Below, in pieces: positions 26,692-36,126 of a stretch of 64,000 nucleotides of DNA; the first letter of the stretch is position 1; each line of letters begins with the position of its first letter. Both the position numbers and the translations under genes were made by a program. Origin of the DNA: Flavobacteriaceae bacterium S0862. GTDB lineage: Bacteria > Bacteroidota > Bacteroidia > Flavobacteriales > Flavobacteriaceae. The notes under the pieces were generated by a model, which worked only from the letters and a program-made list of their open reading frames with translations, did no database searches and was not told where the DNA came from. The stretch covers positions 248,001-312,000 of the forward strand of contig JALKAW010000002.1 in NCBI GenBank assembly GCA_023015825.1, in the 5' to 3' direction.

Positions 26692-27846
26692 TTAAGTATT
26701 CGTATAAATTTCGTTTAATATAACGGTAAAAATAGCCAAAGTGATATATATAACCGAAGGATAATATAAAAAATTACCTCTTAAAACAATAGATGTTCCT
26801 ATTACCAAAAACAAAACAATCGCTAGTTTGCTATTTATCTTAGGAAAATTATGTCTTATTAAGAGTATATATACAATCGTCCCTATTAGACCAAAGCTTA
26901 AAAAAAGATCTATAAATGCCATTTCTGGAAGCCTCTCAATAAGAGAAGCCCCACCAAATAAATAATTCAAAACACCATAATGTTCTTTAATATTGGCTAA
27001 GGCTTTATTAAAGTGGACATCTCTATACGAAAAGAATGCAGATAACATACCATCTTTTGTTAACACATTATTTAAAGTTGTGTTTAATGTTAGATATAAC
27101 TTGAATCCATAAATGCTAAGTGTTGATATAATAAAGATATACAACACATAAAACAAATTTTTGCCAACTAGCTTCTGTTTAGATACAATAAAGCGACCTA
27201 ATACTATGGTGCTTGTTATTACAATAAATGCTATAAGGGTTTTGCTACCTACAAAAAGTGAAGAAAGCACTATAATAGATAATAATATGTAGGTTAAATA
27301 GTTTTTACGTCTATACAGCAAGTAATAGATTAAAGAAAGCATATAGAAATAAGAAGCCGTAGAGGTACTCTTAAAAATACCGTTGTAGCCAAATCTATCA
27401 CCGTAATAGGTCTCAAATACATGGATATTAAAAAAGAACCCCAGTAAAATAAAAACAAAATTGAGTAAAACTAAACCTAATATTATTTTTTTAAGGTAAA
27501 TCGTCTGTAGTCGTTCATATTCTTTAAAAAAGAAAAGCATTGCTATAACCCCAAAAGCGTATTTTGAAAAATGATATATGTTGTGATTAACCATACTATT
27601 ATCTTGGCTTAAAAGACTTATCACACAAGACACAAACAGCAACCCGAGAAACATATAACTCTTCTTGTCAGTTTGTTTAGAAAGAGCTATGAATGTCGCT
27701 AAAAACGCACCTATAAATACCTTAATAAGTGTCAATTTTATAACTTCTGAATTATTGTAAAAGATGTATTTGTAATAAAAATCTGTGATAATAATGATTA
27801 CAAAGAACAATGCTGCTAATTTCGATATTAACTTCTCGTTTATCAT
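26692..27846 (-). CDS. Polytopic membrane protein, Wzy-like
   Basis: 384 residues with about 11 hydrophobic helices and a periplasmic loop near residues 255-300 containing FFSYRDVHFNKALANIKEHYG and LFGGASLIERLPEMAFID. Loop with YR(D)xHFxxA and FGxG-like turn is of the O-antigen ligase/polymerase type. No named family could be assigned with certainty. It overlaps the flippase gene by 4 bp. Very AT-rich, like its neighbours. Confidence 0.65.
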   Translation of the reverse strand: MINEKLISKLAALFFVIIIITDFYYKYIFYNNSEVIKLTLIKVFIGAFLATFIALSKQTDKKSYMFLGLLFVSCVISLLSQDNSMVNHNIYHFSKYAFGVIAMLFFFKEYERLQTIYLKKIILGLVLLNFVFILLGFFFNIHVFETYYGDRFGYNGIFKSTSTASYFYMLSLIYYLLYRRKNYLTYILLSIIVLSSLFVGSKTLIAFIVITSTIVLGRFIVSKQKLVGKNLFYVLYIFIISTLSIYGFKLYLTLNTTLNNVLTKDGMLSAFFSYRDVHFNKALANIKEHYGVLNYLFGGASLIERLPEMAFIDLFLSFGLIGTIVYILLIRHNFPKINSKLAIVLFLVIGTSIVLRGNFLYYPSVIYITLAIFTVILNEIYTNT

Positions 27847-29024
27847 ACAGCACTGTATTTAGAAAAATATCGTAAGATAAAGTACCTAAATGTTAAGGTT
27901 ATAAAACTTGCTATAGCAATACCCGTAACATTCAAGTAAATAAACAATACATAACTTAAAACTACATTTAACATAAGCATCATTAAATTTATCTTTAAGT
28001 TTAGTTTGAACTCTTTTTTAATTAAAAGAAGGGTTCCGTGTAATACTGATTGTGTTTGGAAAAATTTTGCAGCTAAAATAACCAAGAATATATAAATGGT
28101 CTCATTAAAACTCATGTAGAACGTGTTTATTAGAAATAAATATCCCAGTAAGATAATTACTGAAAATATTGAAATAAATCGCAATATCTTAACCGCTTTA
28201 GGTTTCGCGTTTTTTAGAGTTTTTATTTCTTCAATATCAACTTGTACCATTGTAAATGGCACTAAAATGAGCATATTGGCAATATTTAAAGCAAAGCTGT
28301 AATCGGCAATGTCTGTATTAGGTGTTTTAGAAATTAGTTTCAATATCATGATGTCTGTATATAAGAACATAATATTTGCAAAATTACTAACCACCAAGGT
28401 CAGTGAGCTTAACAATAGCTTTTTAAATAATCCAAAATATCTTTTTAAAAAGACAAGTTTTATATGATATTTTTTAAAAAGCCCTGTTAAAAAAACGATC
28501 CCTAAGCCAATTAAATAATAATTAACTGTAACAAAAGCCTTTTCTGGTTCTGGGTGTAATAACAACAATAAGAATACTCCTGTATAAAACAGAAAAGACG
28601 TAGCCGATTTATAAATTGATGCCTTATTGCTTCCTAACTGAGTGATAAAGAATACAGGCATAACACCATTATTAAAAAAAATGGCGTGAAATAAAATTGG
28701 TATTATTAAAAACTGGTAATTTAAAGCCCATAAAATAGGAGATACAATTACTGCTAAAAAAGCAATAAATAAAATCGCTAGTACATTTAAATAAACTTTG
28801 CTATCCCTGCTTTTTGTGTATGTTAATAATAAACTCGGTAAACCAAAAGCTAAAGCTACAGCTAATAATTCAATAAGCTTTTTATAAAACTCTAGTTGCC
28901 CATAATCTTCCTTGGTTAAAAACAAAGCTGCGTAAAACAACACGAAATATTCTAACCCTCTACTTATAACAATTGAGAGTGCGTAGAAAAAATACTTTTT
29001 ATAGTTTTTAACTTTTTTTAGCAC
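27843..29024 (-). CDS. Polysaccharide flippase, Wzx/MATE-like
   Basis: 393 residues, GTG start. About 12 hydrophobic helices, with the N-terminus YALSIVISRGLEYFVLFYAALFLTKEDYG (first part: an amphipathic start, then LTKEDYGQLEFYK) typical of the polysaccharide-biosynthesis/RfbX superfamily. It would flip undecaprenyl-diphosphate-linked repeat units from the cytoplasmic to the periplasmic leaflet. It is between two Wzy-like genes, as expected for a Wzx/Wzy pathway. Confidence 0.78.
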   Translation of the reverse strand: MLKKVKNYKKYFFYALSIVISRGLEYFVLFYAALFLTKEDYGQLEFYKKLIELLAVALAFGLPSLLLTYTKSRDSKVYLNVLAILFIAFLAVIVSPILWALNYQFLIIPILFHAIFFNNGVMPVFFITQLGSNKASIYKSATSFLFYTGVFLLLLLHPEPEKAFVTVNYYLIGLGIVFLTGLFKKYHIKLVFLKRYFGLFKKLLLSSLTLVVSNFANIMFLYTDIMILKLISKTPNTDIADYSFALNIANMLILVPFTMVQVDIEEIKTLKNAKPKAVKILRFISIFSVIILLGYLFLINTFYMSFNETIYIFLVILAAKFFQTQSVLHGTLLLIKKEFKLNLKINLMMLMLNVVLSYVLFIYLNVTGIAIASFITLTFRYFILRYFSKYSAV

Positions 29025-29031
29025 TTTGTTT

Positions 29032-30261
29032 TTATGGTTTAGTTTCGCTTTGCATTATATGAAAACTCAATATTAATGCAATAATTAAGGCTGAATACAC
29101 AACCCCTTGTGATCTCTCAAAAATCGACTCAGTTAAACACGCAAAAAATAGGCCTATTGTAACAAATATGTAAAATCCATTTCTTGTTTTAACACATACA
29201 TAGAATAAATATGTAAAAAATAGAACATAGGCCACTCCGCCAATAATGCCAAAGGTGCTTAAATATTCGAAAAACTGATTATGGGCATTAAAGTTTCTTT
29301 CGTAACCTATAGTATCCTTGTTTTTCTTAAAAACTTCTCTTCTGTGCTTACTTTCAGCAGCAGTTCCATAACCTATTATAGGTTTTTGCATGAATACCTC
29401 ATATGATGCTGCTAATCTGTCAAAACGATCATCTTTTTTACTAAACTGGGTTTCCTTTTCAAAAAAATTGAGGTTATTAAAAATACGATCTCTTAAATAA
29501 TTGTGCTTAACATTATAAGCTAGGGTACCTAGAATAATCACTGTTATAAATGCTAGGGTTAAAATTTTCCATTTTCTATAATAAGCTAAAAACACAGTAG
29601 ACGCCAACAGATAATAAATAATCGCATTTCTAGAAAGCAAGTGAAACATAAACAGTGATAATATTGTTATTGTAATAATAGCGATGATTTGTTGGGTCCT
29701 TTTTAGGTTTTTATAAACTAATATTATAAAACCTATTGCTGTGTAAATACAAATGGATAGATACGCCGCATGTAAATCCAAAGCTTTTATTAAGTTATGA
29801 TGCGAATAGAGTGGTCCAAATAATTCTTTAAGTGGTTTATTTTGACTTTGAATGTCCAAAATAGAAAATGACCAACTGTAAAGCATCACAAAGAGGCAAC
29901 CTAATGTAAGTGCATATCCAAACTTTTTATAGTTTTTGTTAAAAATATTTGGTGAGAGAATTGCGATTAACGGTAAAAATAAAAATGGAATTGCTCTAAT
30001 GGTGAAATCAAGTCCTTTTTCAAATTCATCTGTATAAATAAGACCTAAGGCATTCAATAAAAATGGAATGGCAGCGATTACCAAAACCCATTTATTCTTT
30101 TTTAGGCGCTTAAGGATACTTTCTTCGTGTTCTAGAAAAAGGCTAAGCATACTTAAGCCTATAAAGCAAACTATTAAAATGTTGTTTAAATTAAGATGTA
30201 TAGGCAAGAAAAAAACAGCTAAGATTAGGCAATAAATTTTTAACTGATTGATGATTTTCAT
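29032..30261 (-). CDS. O-antigen ligase/polymerase family membrane protein (WaaL-like)
   Basis: 409 residues with about 11 hydrophobic helices. The large periplasmic loop (about 260-325) includes KKDDRFDRLAASYEVFMQKPIIGYGTA and NAHNQFFEYLSTFGIIGG, the pattern (R..W/Y...P..G.G... H(N)..) of the Wzy_C/WaaL domain. It is the clearest ligase/polymerase of the three in this locus, so it may be the true O-antigen ligase or the polymerase. It lies 7 bp from the flippase gene. Confidence 0.85.
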   Translation of the reverse strand: MKIINQLKIYCLILAVFFLPIHLNLNNILIVCFIGLSMLSLFLEHEESILKRLKKNKWVLVIAAIPFLLNALGLIYTDEFEKGLDFTIRAIPFLFLPLIAILSPNIFNKNYKKFGYALTLGCLFVMLYSWSFSILDIQSQNKPLKELFGPLYSHHNLIKALDLHAAYLSICIYTAIGFIILVYKNLKRTQQIIAIITITILSLFMFHLLSRNAIIYYLLASTVFLAYYRKWKILTLAFITVIILGTLAYNVKHNYLRDRIFNNLNFFEKETQFSKKDDRFDRLAASYEVFMQKPIIGYGTAAESKHRREVFKKNKDTIGYERNFNAHNQFFEYLSTFGIIGGVAYVLFFTYLFYVCVKTRNGFYIFVTIGLFFACLTESIFERSQGVVYSALIIALILSFHIMQSETKP

Positions 30262-30323
30262 TATAATTTATTTTTTAAAATAAATAAACAACATTTTTAA
30301 ATATATGAGATATATAATTTTAG

Positions 30324-32234
30324 CTATTTAAATGAAATGTTGTTTATGTTTAACGCTTCGCCTATTGTCCCTTTATAGACCTCTTTATCCATAAGAAAAA
30401 CTCTAATTTGTTTCCATTCGTCTATATCACAATGCTTTTTAAGTGTTAAAATAAGATAGTTTTTGTCATCGATTTTAATTCTCAAAGGTGTGCTTCCCCA
30501 TGAAAGTTTATTATCTTGTTTTTCTTTAACCCAATCTGGAAGATTATTCAGGTCCCTTTTGTGGGCTAATCCATGAATCCCAAAAATTTTATCTTTCATG
30601 AAATCAACGGGGTATGGTTCCTGATATTCTAATGCAATAAATTTAGACACTTTATTTGAATAAAAAATTATGTTTGATACTTTTAACTCCTCCGAAAAAT
30701 TATGATCTATTTTTGTTTTTGGGGCACTAATAAAAATTTTCGTTAATTCATCTTCCTCTTCATTATTATTATTTTTTTCATAAGAATTTAGCCCATTTAC
30801 CTTCAAAAATAATGGAGCTTCTTTTTCAAATGCGTTTCCAATTGTACCTTGGTATTTCTCTTTGTTCATTAGAAATATGCGGATTTGTTTGAAATTGTTT
30901 ATTTCACTAATTTTTTGAAAATTCAAAATAATATAATTTCTATTGTTATTGCTAATAATATCCATTTCTGCATTCCAAGTAATTCGATTTTCGCTTCTAT
31001 TTCTAATCCAACTAGGAAGTTTGTTTTTGTCATTAGAATAGGCATAAGCATGTATGCCAAAGGTTTTGTCTTTTAAGAAATCATGTATATGATCCCCATT
31101 ATATTCAATTAAAAAATATCTTTTCTTATCATCGGTGTAGAAAAACATTTGTTCAGCTCTTAATTCAGTCGAAAAATTATGTTTAGTATTCAACGAGTAG
31201 CCTTTCTCAATTATATGATTAAATAATTCAAGTTTATTTTCTTTGGTTTTTTTATCAAATAATTTACTTAATTCATCTCTATTTTTCTTGTCAAAATTTA
31301 AAATTTTTTCATTTATTATTTGATTCTTGTTTCTGTTGTTTAAAATTCCTTCTTTAATAATAGAATCAAACCACAGAGAAAAAACTTTCGCCCCTTTATG
31401 ATTAATATGACCAAAATCCCTGTATTCAATTGAACTTAATGGAAAGTTATTAAAATCTAAGAAGTCAACATCTTTAAATCTATTTAGTATTATTTCTTTA
31501 AAGAAATCTTCATTATTTAATTCTGGACTTAAACTGTGCTGAGGGCTTCTAATAAGATAAACCTTCTTGTTGTTTTCTTTGCATAAAGAAATTATTTTCT
31601 CCAAATATTCAATGTTTACATTCGAAATTTTATGATTTTCTAATTTCTTTATTGGATTATTCTGATTGGCTTTTATTAAAGAATCTAGCTTACTTTCTTT
31701 TAAAGAATTGTATCCTCCAAATTTTTCAAATCTAGAAAACACATAATCTTTTTCGACTACTCGATTAAAGTTTGTTTTTAATGAAGATGTAAAATATTCC
31801 AAATATGTTTTTGGGTTTTTTCGTAATAAAATTAACTGATCTCCAACGCTAATGAAAGGGGAGTAGGTCAAATATCTCGACGTAATATATTCGTCTCCCC
31901 AAATCCAATTATTCATTGATTCATCAACTAAATTATTGGTGAATTCAATAAACACATTTTTAACATTTTTATTCTGCTTTATTATTCTAAGAACTTTAGG
32001 ATACATATAGTAATATGATTCCCCGGATTTAGCAAAATTCTCTGTTTTTGAAATTAAAGAATCATTAAATGCAGTTTCCGGATGTGAGTGGCCAAAAATC
32101 ACATTTACAGTTTCTTGGTTAATTTTGAAATTTACATTATTAGATATATTATTATTAACAGAATAAAATAATACAATAATTGATATCAGAAATAATACGC
32201 AAAAGGCTATGAACTTAAATATTAATTTTTTCAT
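30324..32234 (-). CDS. SGNH-like O-acylation partner with duplicated C-terminal domain
   Basis: 636 residues. A membrane anchor (about 5-26) is followed by an SGNH/AlgJ-like domain with a candidate nucleophile Ser50 in VIFGHSHPETAFND and D273/H276 in RDFGHINHKGAKVF. Residues 352-469 and 511-628 are two copies of an unrecognised 118-residue domain, aligning without gaps at about 49 identical positions by eye (conserved KDK, FGIH, LPxW, KQIRxFLM, YxGTIGxA). An acidic/asparagine-rich linker (about 487-497) joins them. It is 2 bp from the MBOAT gene, the standard pairing for periplasmic polysaccharide O-acetylation (AlgI/AlgJ, PatA/PatB). The repeats may bind the glycan. Confidence 0.7.
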   Translation of the reverse strand: MKKLIFKFIAFCVLFLISIIVLFYSVNNNISNNVNFKINQETVNVIFGHSHPETAFNDSLISKTENFAKSGESYYYMYPKVLRIIKQNKNVKNVFIEFTNNLVDESMNNWIWGDEYITSRYLTYSPFISVGDQLILLRKNPKTYLEYFTSSLKTNFNRVVEKDYVFSRFEKFGGYNSLKESKLDSLIKANQNNPIKKLENHKISNVNIEYLEKIISLCKENNKKVYLIRSPQHSLSPELNNEDFFKEIILNRFKDVDFLDFNNFPLSSIEYRDFGHINHKGAKVFSLWFDSIIKEGILNNRNKNQIINEKILNFDKKNRDELSKLFDKKTKENKLELFNHIIEKGYSLNTKHNFSTELRAEQMFFYTDDKKRYFLIEYNGDHIHDFLKDKTFGIHAYAYSNDKNKLPSWIRNRSENRITWNAEMDIISNNNRNYIILNFQKISEINNFKQIRIFLMNKEKYQGTIGNAFEKEAPLFLKVNGLNSYEKNNNNEEEDELTKIFISAPKTKIDHNFSEELKVSNIIFYSNKVSKFIALEYQEPYPVDFMKDKIFGIHGLAHKRDLNNLPDWVKEKQDNKLSWGSTPLRIKIDDKNYLILTLKKHCDIDEWKQIRVFLMDKEVYKGTIGEALNINNISFK

Positions 32235-32236
32235 TT

Positions 32237-33706
32237 TTAAAATTGAAAATAAATGAATTCTGATGCTTCTCCAGGGCCATATATGCCAAATAAAAATATA
32301 ACCATGCTAATGCCTAAGTACGCCCCCCATCTAAGCGATATTGGTTTTTGATTTAATATTTCTTCAACATTATTTCTTTTGTGATACCACTCAAAAGCAA
32401 CTAATAAGCCTATTGCAATCAATGAAATTATAAATTCATATTTAACTAAGCCTAGTTCATATATATAGCCATTATTTAAATTCTCAATATTATTAACTCC
32501 TATATTACGAATTAGTACTATGGCATCATTAAAACTATTAGCTCTAAAAAATATCCATGCAAAACACACAATGGTAAATATCATTGGAATGAAAATCATC
32601 TTATGTGCTAAGTGTCCTTGATTTATTTTTAATTTGTTATACAGTGATTTTCTTTGCTTAGCAAACGCTTTTTCGATAACTATTATAAAACCATGTATGG
32701 CTCCCCAAATTATAAACGTCATGGCCGCTCCATGCCATAAACCACTTACTAAGAATACAGCAAATAAATTGAAGTACATTTTATATTTTCCATTTCTACT
32801 TCCCCCTAGTGGAATATATACATAATCTCTAAACCAAGTTGACAATGAAATATGCCATCGTCTCCAAAACTCTGTGATGGATTTTGATAAATATGGGCTG
32901 TCAAAATTTTTCATTAAATCAAACCCCATTGTTCGCGCTAATCCTATAGCAATATCAGAATAACCTGAAAAGTCACAATAAATTTGAAAGGCAAAAAATA
33001 TTGTTGCTATTATAATCTCAACACCAAAATAATCTGTAGGGTTATTATAAACTTGGTTCACAAGAATTGCTAAACGATCTGCAATGACCATCTTTTTAAA
33101 CAAACCAAAAGCCATTAACAATAGCCCTGATTTTACCTGATCATAATTAAATTTATAGGTTTTATAAAACTGTGGTAATAAATGCGAGGCTCTTTCAATT
33201 GGACCTGCAACTAACTGAGGGAAAAAAGCAACAAAAGCGAAAAACGACAACATATCTTTTGTTGGCTCCAGTTGCTTTCTATAAATATCAATGGTATAAC
33301 TTAACGTTTGAAAGGTATAGAAACTTATACCTACAGGTAATATAATATTCAATGTTGAAATCTCTAAATCTTTTCCAAATAACTTAAAGGAATCAACAAA
33401 AGTTTCAATAAAAAAATTGGTGTATTTAAAATATATTAAAAAACCAAGGTTCACTAAAAGACTTAAAGACAAAAATCGTTTTCTTTTCTTCTTATTTTCT
33501 TCTTTAAAAAGTTTTTTTCCTACATAAAAGTCGATAAAAGAACTTATGATAATTAGAAACAAAAATCGCCAATCCCACCATCCATAAAACAAATAACTTG
33601 ATGCTAATATCAAGATATTTCTATATGTTAGATTTTTTGCAAGAATCCAATATAAAACAAATACAATTGGAAAAAATATCGCAAAGTCAATTGAGTTAAA
33701 TAACAT
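32237..33706 (-). CDS. MBOAT family O-acyltransferase (AlgI/PatA-like)
   Basis: 489 residues, about 11 membrane helices. The MBOAT signature is visible: ISFYTFQTLSYTIDIYR, the region GYSDIAIGLARTMGFDL, SITEFWRRWHISLSTWFRDYVYIPLGGSR (WRRWHISLS core) and the active histidine in LVSGLWHGAAMTFIIWG. It moves an acyl group, usually acetyl, across the inner membrane for O-acylation of an exported polysaccharide. The downstream SGNH-like protein is the expected periplasmic partner. Confidence 0.93.
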   Translation of the reverse strand: MLFNSIDFAIFFPIVFVLYWILAKNLTYRNILILASSYLFYGWWDWRFLFLIIISSFIDFYVGKKLFKEENKKKRKRFLSLSLLVNLGFLIYFKYTNFFIETFVDSFKLFGKDLEISTLNIILPVGISFYTFQTLSYTIDIYRKQLEPTKDMLSFFAFVAFFPQLVAGPIERASHLLPQFYKTYKFNYDQVKSGLLLMAFGLFKKMVIADRLAILVNQVYNNPTDYFGVEIIIATIFFAFQIYCDFSGYSDIAIGLARTMGFDLMKNFDSPYLSKSITEFWRRWHISLSTWFRDYVYIPLGGSRNGKYKMYFNLFAVFLVSGLWHGAAMTFIIWGAIHGFIIVIEKAFAKQRKSLYNKLKINQGHLAHKMIFIPMIFTIVCFAWIFFRANSFNDAIVLIRNIGVNNIENLNNGYIYELGLVKYEFIISLIAIGLLVAFEWYHKRNNVEEILNQKPISLRWGAYLGISMVIFLFGIYGPGEASEFIYFQF

Positions 33707-33719
33707 TCACTTTTCTTGT

Positions 33720-34931
33720 TTATTTAATTACGCCACAAAAATCCAGTACCTCTTTATTATCACCAATATTTAAACCTTTAAACTCATCGTGCGCTACTAA
33801 AAAAGCAATAATATCGGCTTTCTCAGCAGCTGTTTTATAATCTGTTAGTTTAAAGACTTTATGTGAGTTTATATTTGGTTCAACAATATAGTATTCTTCG
33901 TTATTGGCGTTTTGCAATACTTTTTGAGCAATGTATTTGGCAGGTGATTCTCTTAAATCGTCAATATTTGGTTTAAACGCTAAGCCCATTAAGGCAATAC
34001 TCGGTTTGCGTCCATGCTTCAGCTCAAATTGTAATTTAGCTGTTTGTACTTTTTCGGCACACCAAAACGATTTATAATTATTAATTTCTCTAGCTTTCCC
34101 AATAATTTGTGACTCCATTGGATAGTCAGACACTATAAAATAAGGATCCACCGCTATACAATGACCTCCTACACCACAACCTGGTTGTAAAATATTGACT
34201 CTTGGATGCTTGTTTGCTAGCTCGATAAGTTCCCATACATTGATATCGGCTTTATCACATATTAAAGACAATTCATTGGCAAACGCAATTTGTACATCTC
34301 TAGAGGAATTTTCTACGAGTTTACACATTTCGGCTGTACGCGCATTGGTTTTGTGTAAATCTCCTTTTATAAATTGACAATAAAAGGTTATCGCTTTTTG
34401 TGTAGATTTTTCATCAACGCCTCCAATCACGCGATCATTATGAACTAGTTCATACATGACATTTCCAGGGAGTACTCTTTCTGGGCAATAGGCTATATGT
34501 AATTTTCCTTTTAATTCTGGCCTTTCAGAAAAAATCAACTCCATCATTTTTTCTGTGGTTCCTATAGGGGACGTTGATTCTATAATGTACAAATCGTTTT
34601 CTTTTAAAAGTGGTATAATAGCTTTTGTTGCCGATTCTACAAAAGAAATGTCAGGTTCGTTTTTGGCTTTAAATGGCGTTGGTACTACAATTAAATACGT
34701 GTTTGCTTGAACTGGACTAATTGATGTTTTTAAGTATCCTTTTTTAACAGCATTAGCCACAGCAATATCTAAATCTGGTTCTACAATATGTATTTCGCCC
34801 TTATTTATGGTTTCTACCACTTTAGGATTAATATCTACACCATGTACAAAGATCTCGTTTTGAGCAATTAAAGCAGCCGTAGGTAATCCTATGTAGCCTA
34901 AGCCTATCATTACAACTTCTGGGTTATTCAT
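33720..34931 (-). CDS. wecC: UDP-N-acetyl-D-mannosamine dehydrogenase
   Basis: 403 residues. N-terminal VVMIGLGYIGLPTAALIA, the catalytic cysteine in NILQPGCGVGGHCIAVDPYF (first part about 242-253) and the C-terminal domain with ALMGLAFKPNIDDLRESPA define the UDP-glucose/GDP-mannose dehydrogenase family, WecC branch. It oxidises UDP-ManNAc to UDP-ManNAcA using NAD. The substrate comes from WecB, encoded 35 bp upstream. Confidence 0.93.
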   Translation of the reverse strand: MNNPEVVMIGLGYIGLPTAALIAQNEIFVHGVDINPKVVETINKGEIHIVEPDLDIAVANAVKKGYLKTSISPVQANTYLIVVPTPFKAKNEPDISFVESATKAIIPLLKENDLYIIESTSPIGTTEKMMELIFSERPELKGKLHIAYCPERVLPGNVMYELVHNDRVIGGVDEKSTQKAITFYCQFIKGDLHKTNARTAEMCKLVENSSRDVQIAFANELSLICDKADINVWELIELANKHPRVNILQPGCGVGGHCIAVDPYFIVSDYPMESQIIGKAREINNYKSFWCAEKVQTAKLQFELKHGRKPSIALMGLAFKPNIDDLRESPAKYIAQKVLQNANNEEYYIVEPNINSHKVFKLTDYKTAAEKADIIAFLVAHDEFKGLNIGDNKEVLDFCGVIK

Positions 34932-34956
34932 ATCTAAGAAATTATTCTTTGTTAAG

Positions 34957-34980
34957 TTAAGAATTATTAAAGATTCTTAA
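34957..34980. repeat. Inverted repeat at the wecB-wecC junction
   Basis: TTAAGAAT and ATTCTTAA, 8-bp arms with an 8-nt loop, spanning the wecB stop codon. No T-run follows on the minus strand, so it is not a typical terminator. It may stabilise or partially attenuate the transcript between the two genes. Confidence 0.4.
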
Positions 34981-36097
34981 TAAAATTTACGATGCGCTCA
35001 CATGCTTTTCCATCACCATATGGATTGTGTAATTGGCTCATTTCTAAATATGCTTTCTCATTATTTAAAAGCCTATTTGCCTCGTCAACAATTTTTTGTT
35101 TATCTGTCCCAACTAGACGAACTGTTCCAACATCTACCGCTTCAGGCCTTTCAGTAGTGTCTCTCATCACTAACACTGGCTTTCCTAAGCTAGGTGCTTC
35201 TTCTTGTACGCCTCCGCTATCGGTAATAATAATATGTGATTTTTCCATTAACCATACAAATGATGGATAAGATAAAGGTGATATTAACTTGATGTTTGTG
35301 ATATCGCTTAACAATTCATATACTGGTTTTTGAACGTTAGGATTTAAATGAACCGGATATACAATTTGGCATTCTGGGTGTTGCAATGCAATTTCTTTAA
35401 GTGCCTCGCAAATGTTTATAAATCCCTGTCCATGATTTTCCCTTCGATGTCCTGTTACTAATATTAGTTTTTTAGAATCATCTATTAAAGATAATAGACC
35501 ATCTATTTCACTGTCTTTATAACCATTTTCACTAACTTTATTTACACTAAAAAACAAAGCGTCAATAACCGTATTACCAGTTACAAGGATGTTCTGTTGA
35601 GATTTATTTTCAGTAATTAAATTTTCTTTTGAAGTGACCGTTGGAGCAAAATGTAAATTAGTAACTACACCTGTTACAGACCTGTTCATTTCCTCAGGAA
35701 ATGGCGATTGCATATTAAATGTGCGCAAACCCGCCTCAACATGGCAAATTTTAGCTCCTGCATAAAAGGCTGCGATGCTTGTTGCCATGGTCGTTGTAGT
35801 GTCTCCGTGTACAAAAACAAAGTCCGGATTAAAATTTTCTAAAACTGGCTTAAGGTTAGTAATAATATCTGCTGTTAATCCATATAAGTTTTGATTAGGC
35901 TTCATTAAGTCTAAATCAAAATCCGGGGCAATCTCAAAAAAGGCTAAAACTTGATCTAACATCTCCCTATGTTGAGCAGTAATGCAAACCTTGGTTTCGA
36001 ACTCCTCCTTATGTTTTTGAAATTCTTTAACCAAAGGCGCCATCTTTATGGCTTCTGGTCTTGTTCCAAATACAATGAGCACTCTCTTTTTTGACAT
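34967..36097 (-). CDS. wecB: UDP-N-acetylglucosamine 2-epimerase (non-hydrolysing)
   Basis: 376 residues. N-terminal VLIVFGTRPEAIKMAPLV, VHGDTTTTMATSIAAFY, HVEAGLRT, the catalytic-site VTGHRREN and IITDSGGVQEEAPSLGKPVL are all present. It interconverts UDP-GlcNAc and UDP-ManNAc, the precursor for WecC. Position 30 bp after rfbD puts the ManNAcA genes within the rhamnose operon. Confidence 0.95.
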   Translation of the reverse strand: MSKKRVLIVFGTRPEAIKMAPLVKEFQKHKEEFETKVCITAQHREMLDQVLAFFEIAPDFDLDLMKPNQNLYGLTADIITNLKPVLENFNPDFVFVHGDTTTTMATSIAAFYAGAKICHVEAGLRTFNMQSPFPEEMNRSVTGVVTNLHFAPTVTSKENLITENKSQQNILVTGNTVIDALFFSVNKVSENGYKDSEIDGLLSLIDDSKKLILVTGHRRENHGQGFINICEALKEIALQHPECQIVYPVHLNPNVQKPVYELLSDITNIKLISPLSYPSFVWLMEKSHIIITDSGGVQEEAPSLGKPVLVMRDTTERPEAVDVGTVRLVGTDKQKIVDEANRLLNNEKAYLEMSQLHNPYGDGKACERIVNFIKNL

Positions 36098-36126
36098 CTT
36101 CTTCTTTGGGGTTAGTTTTGGTTAAA

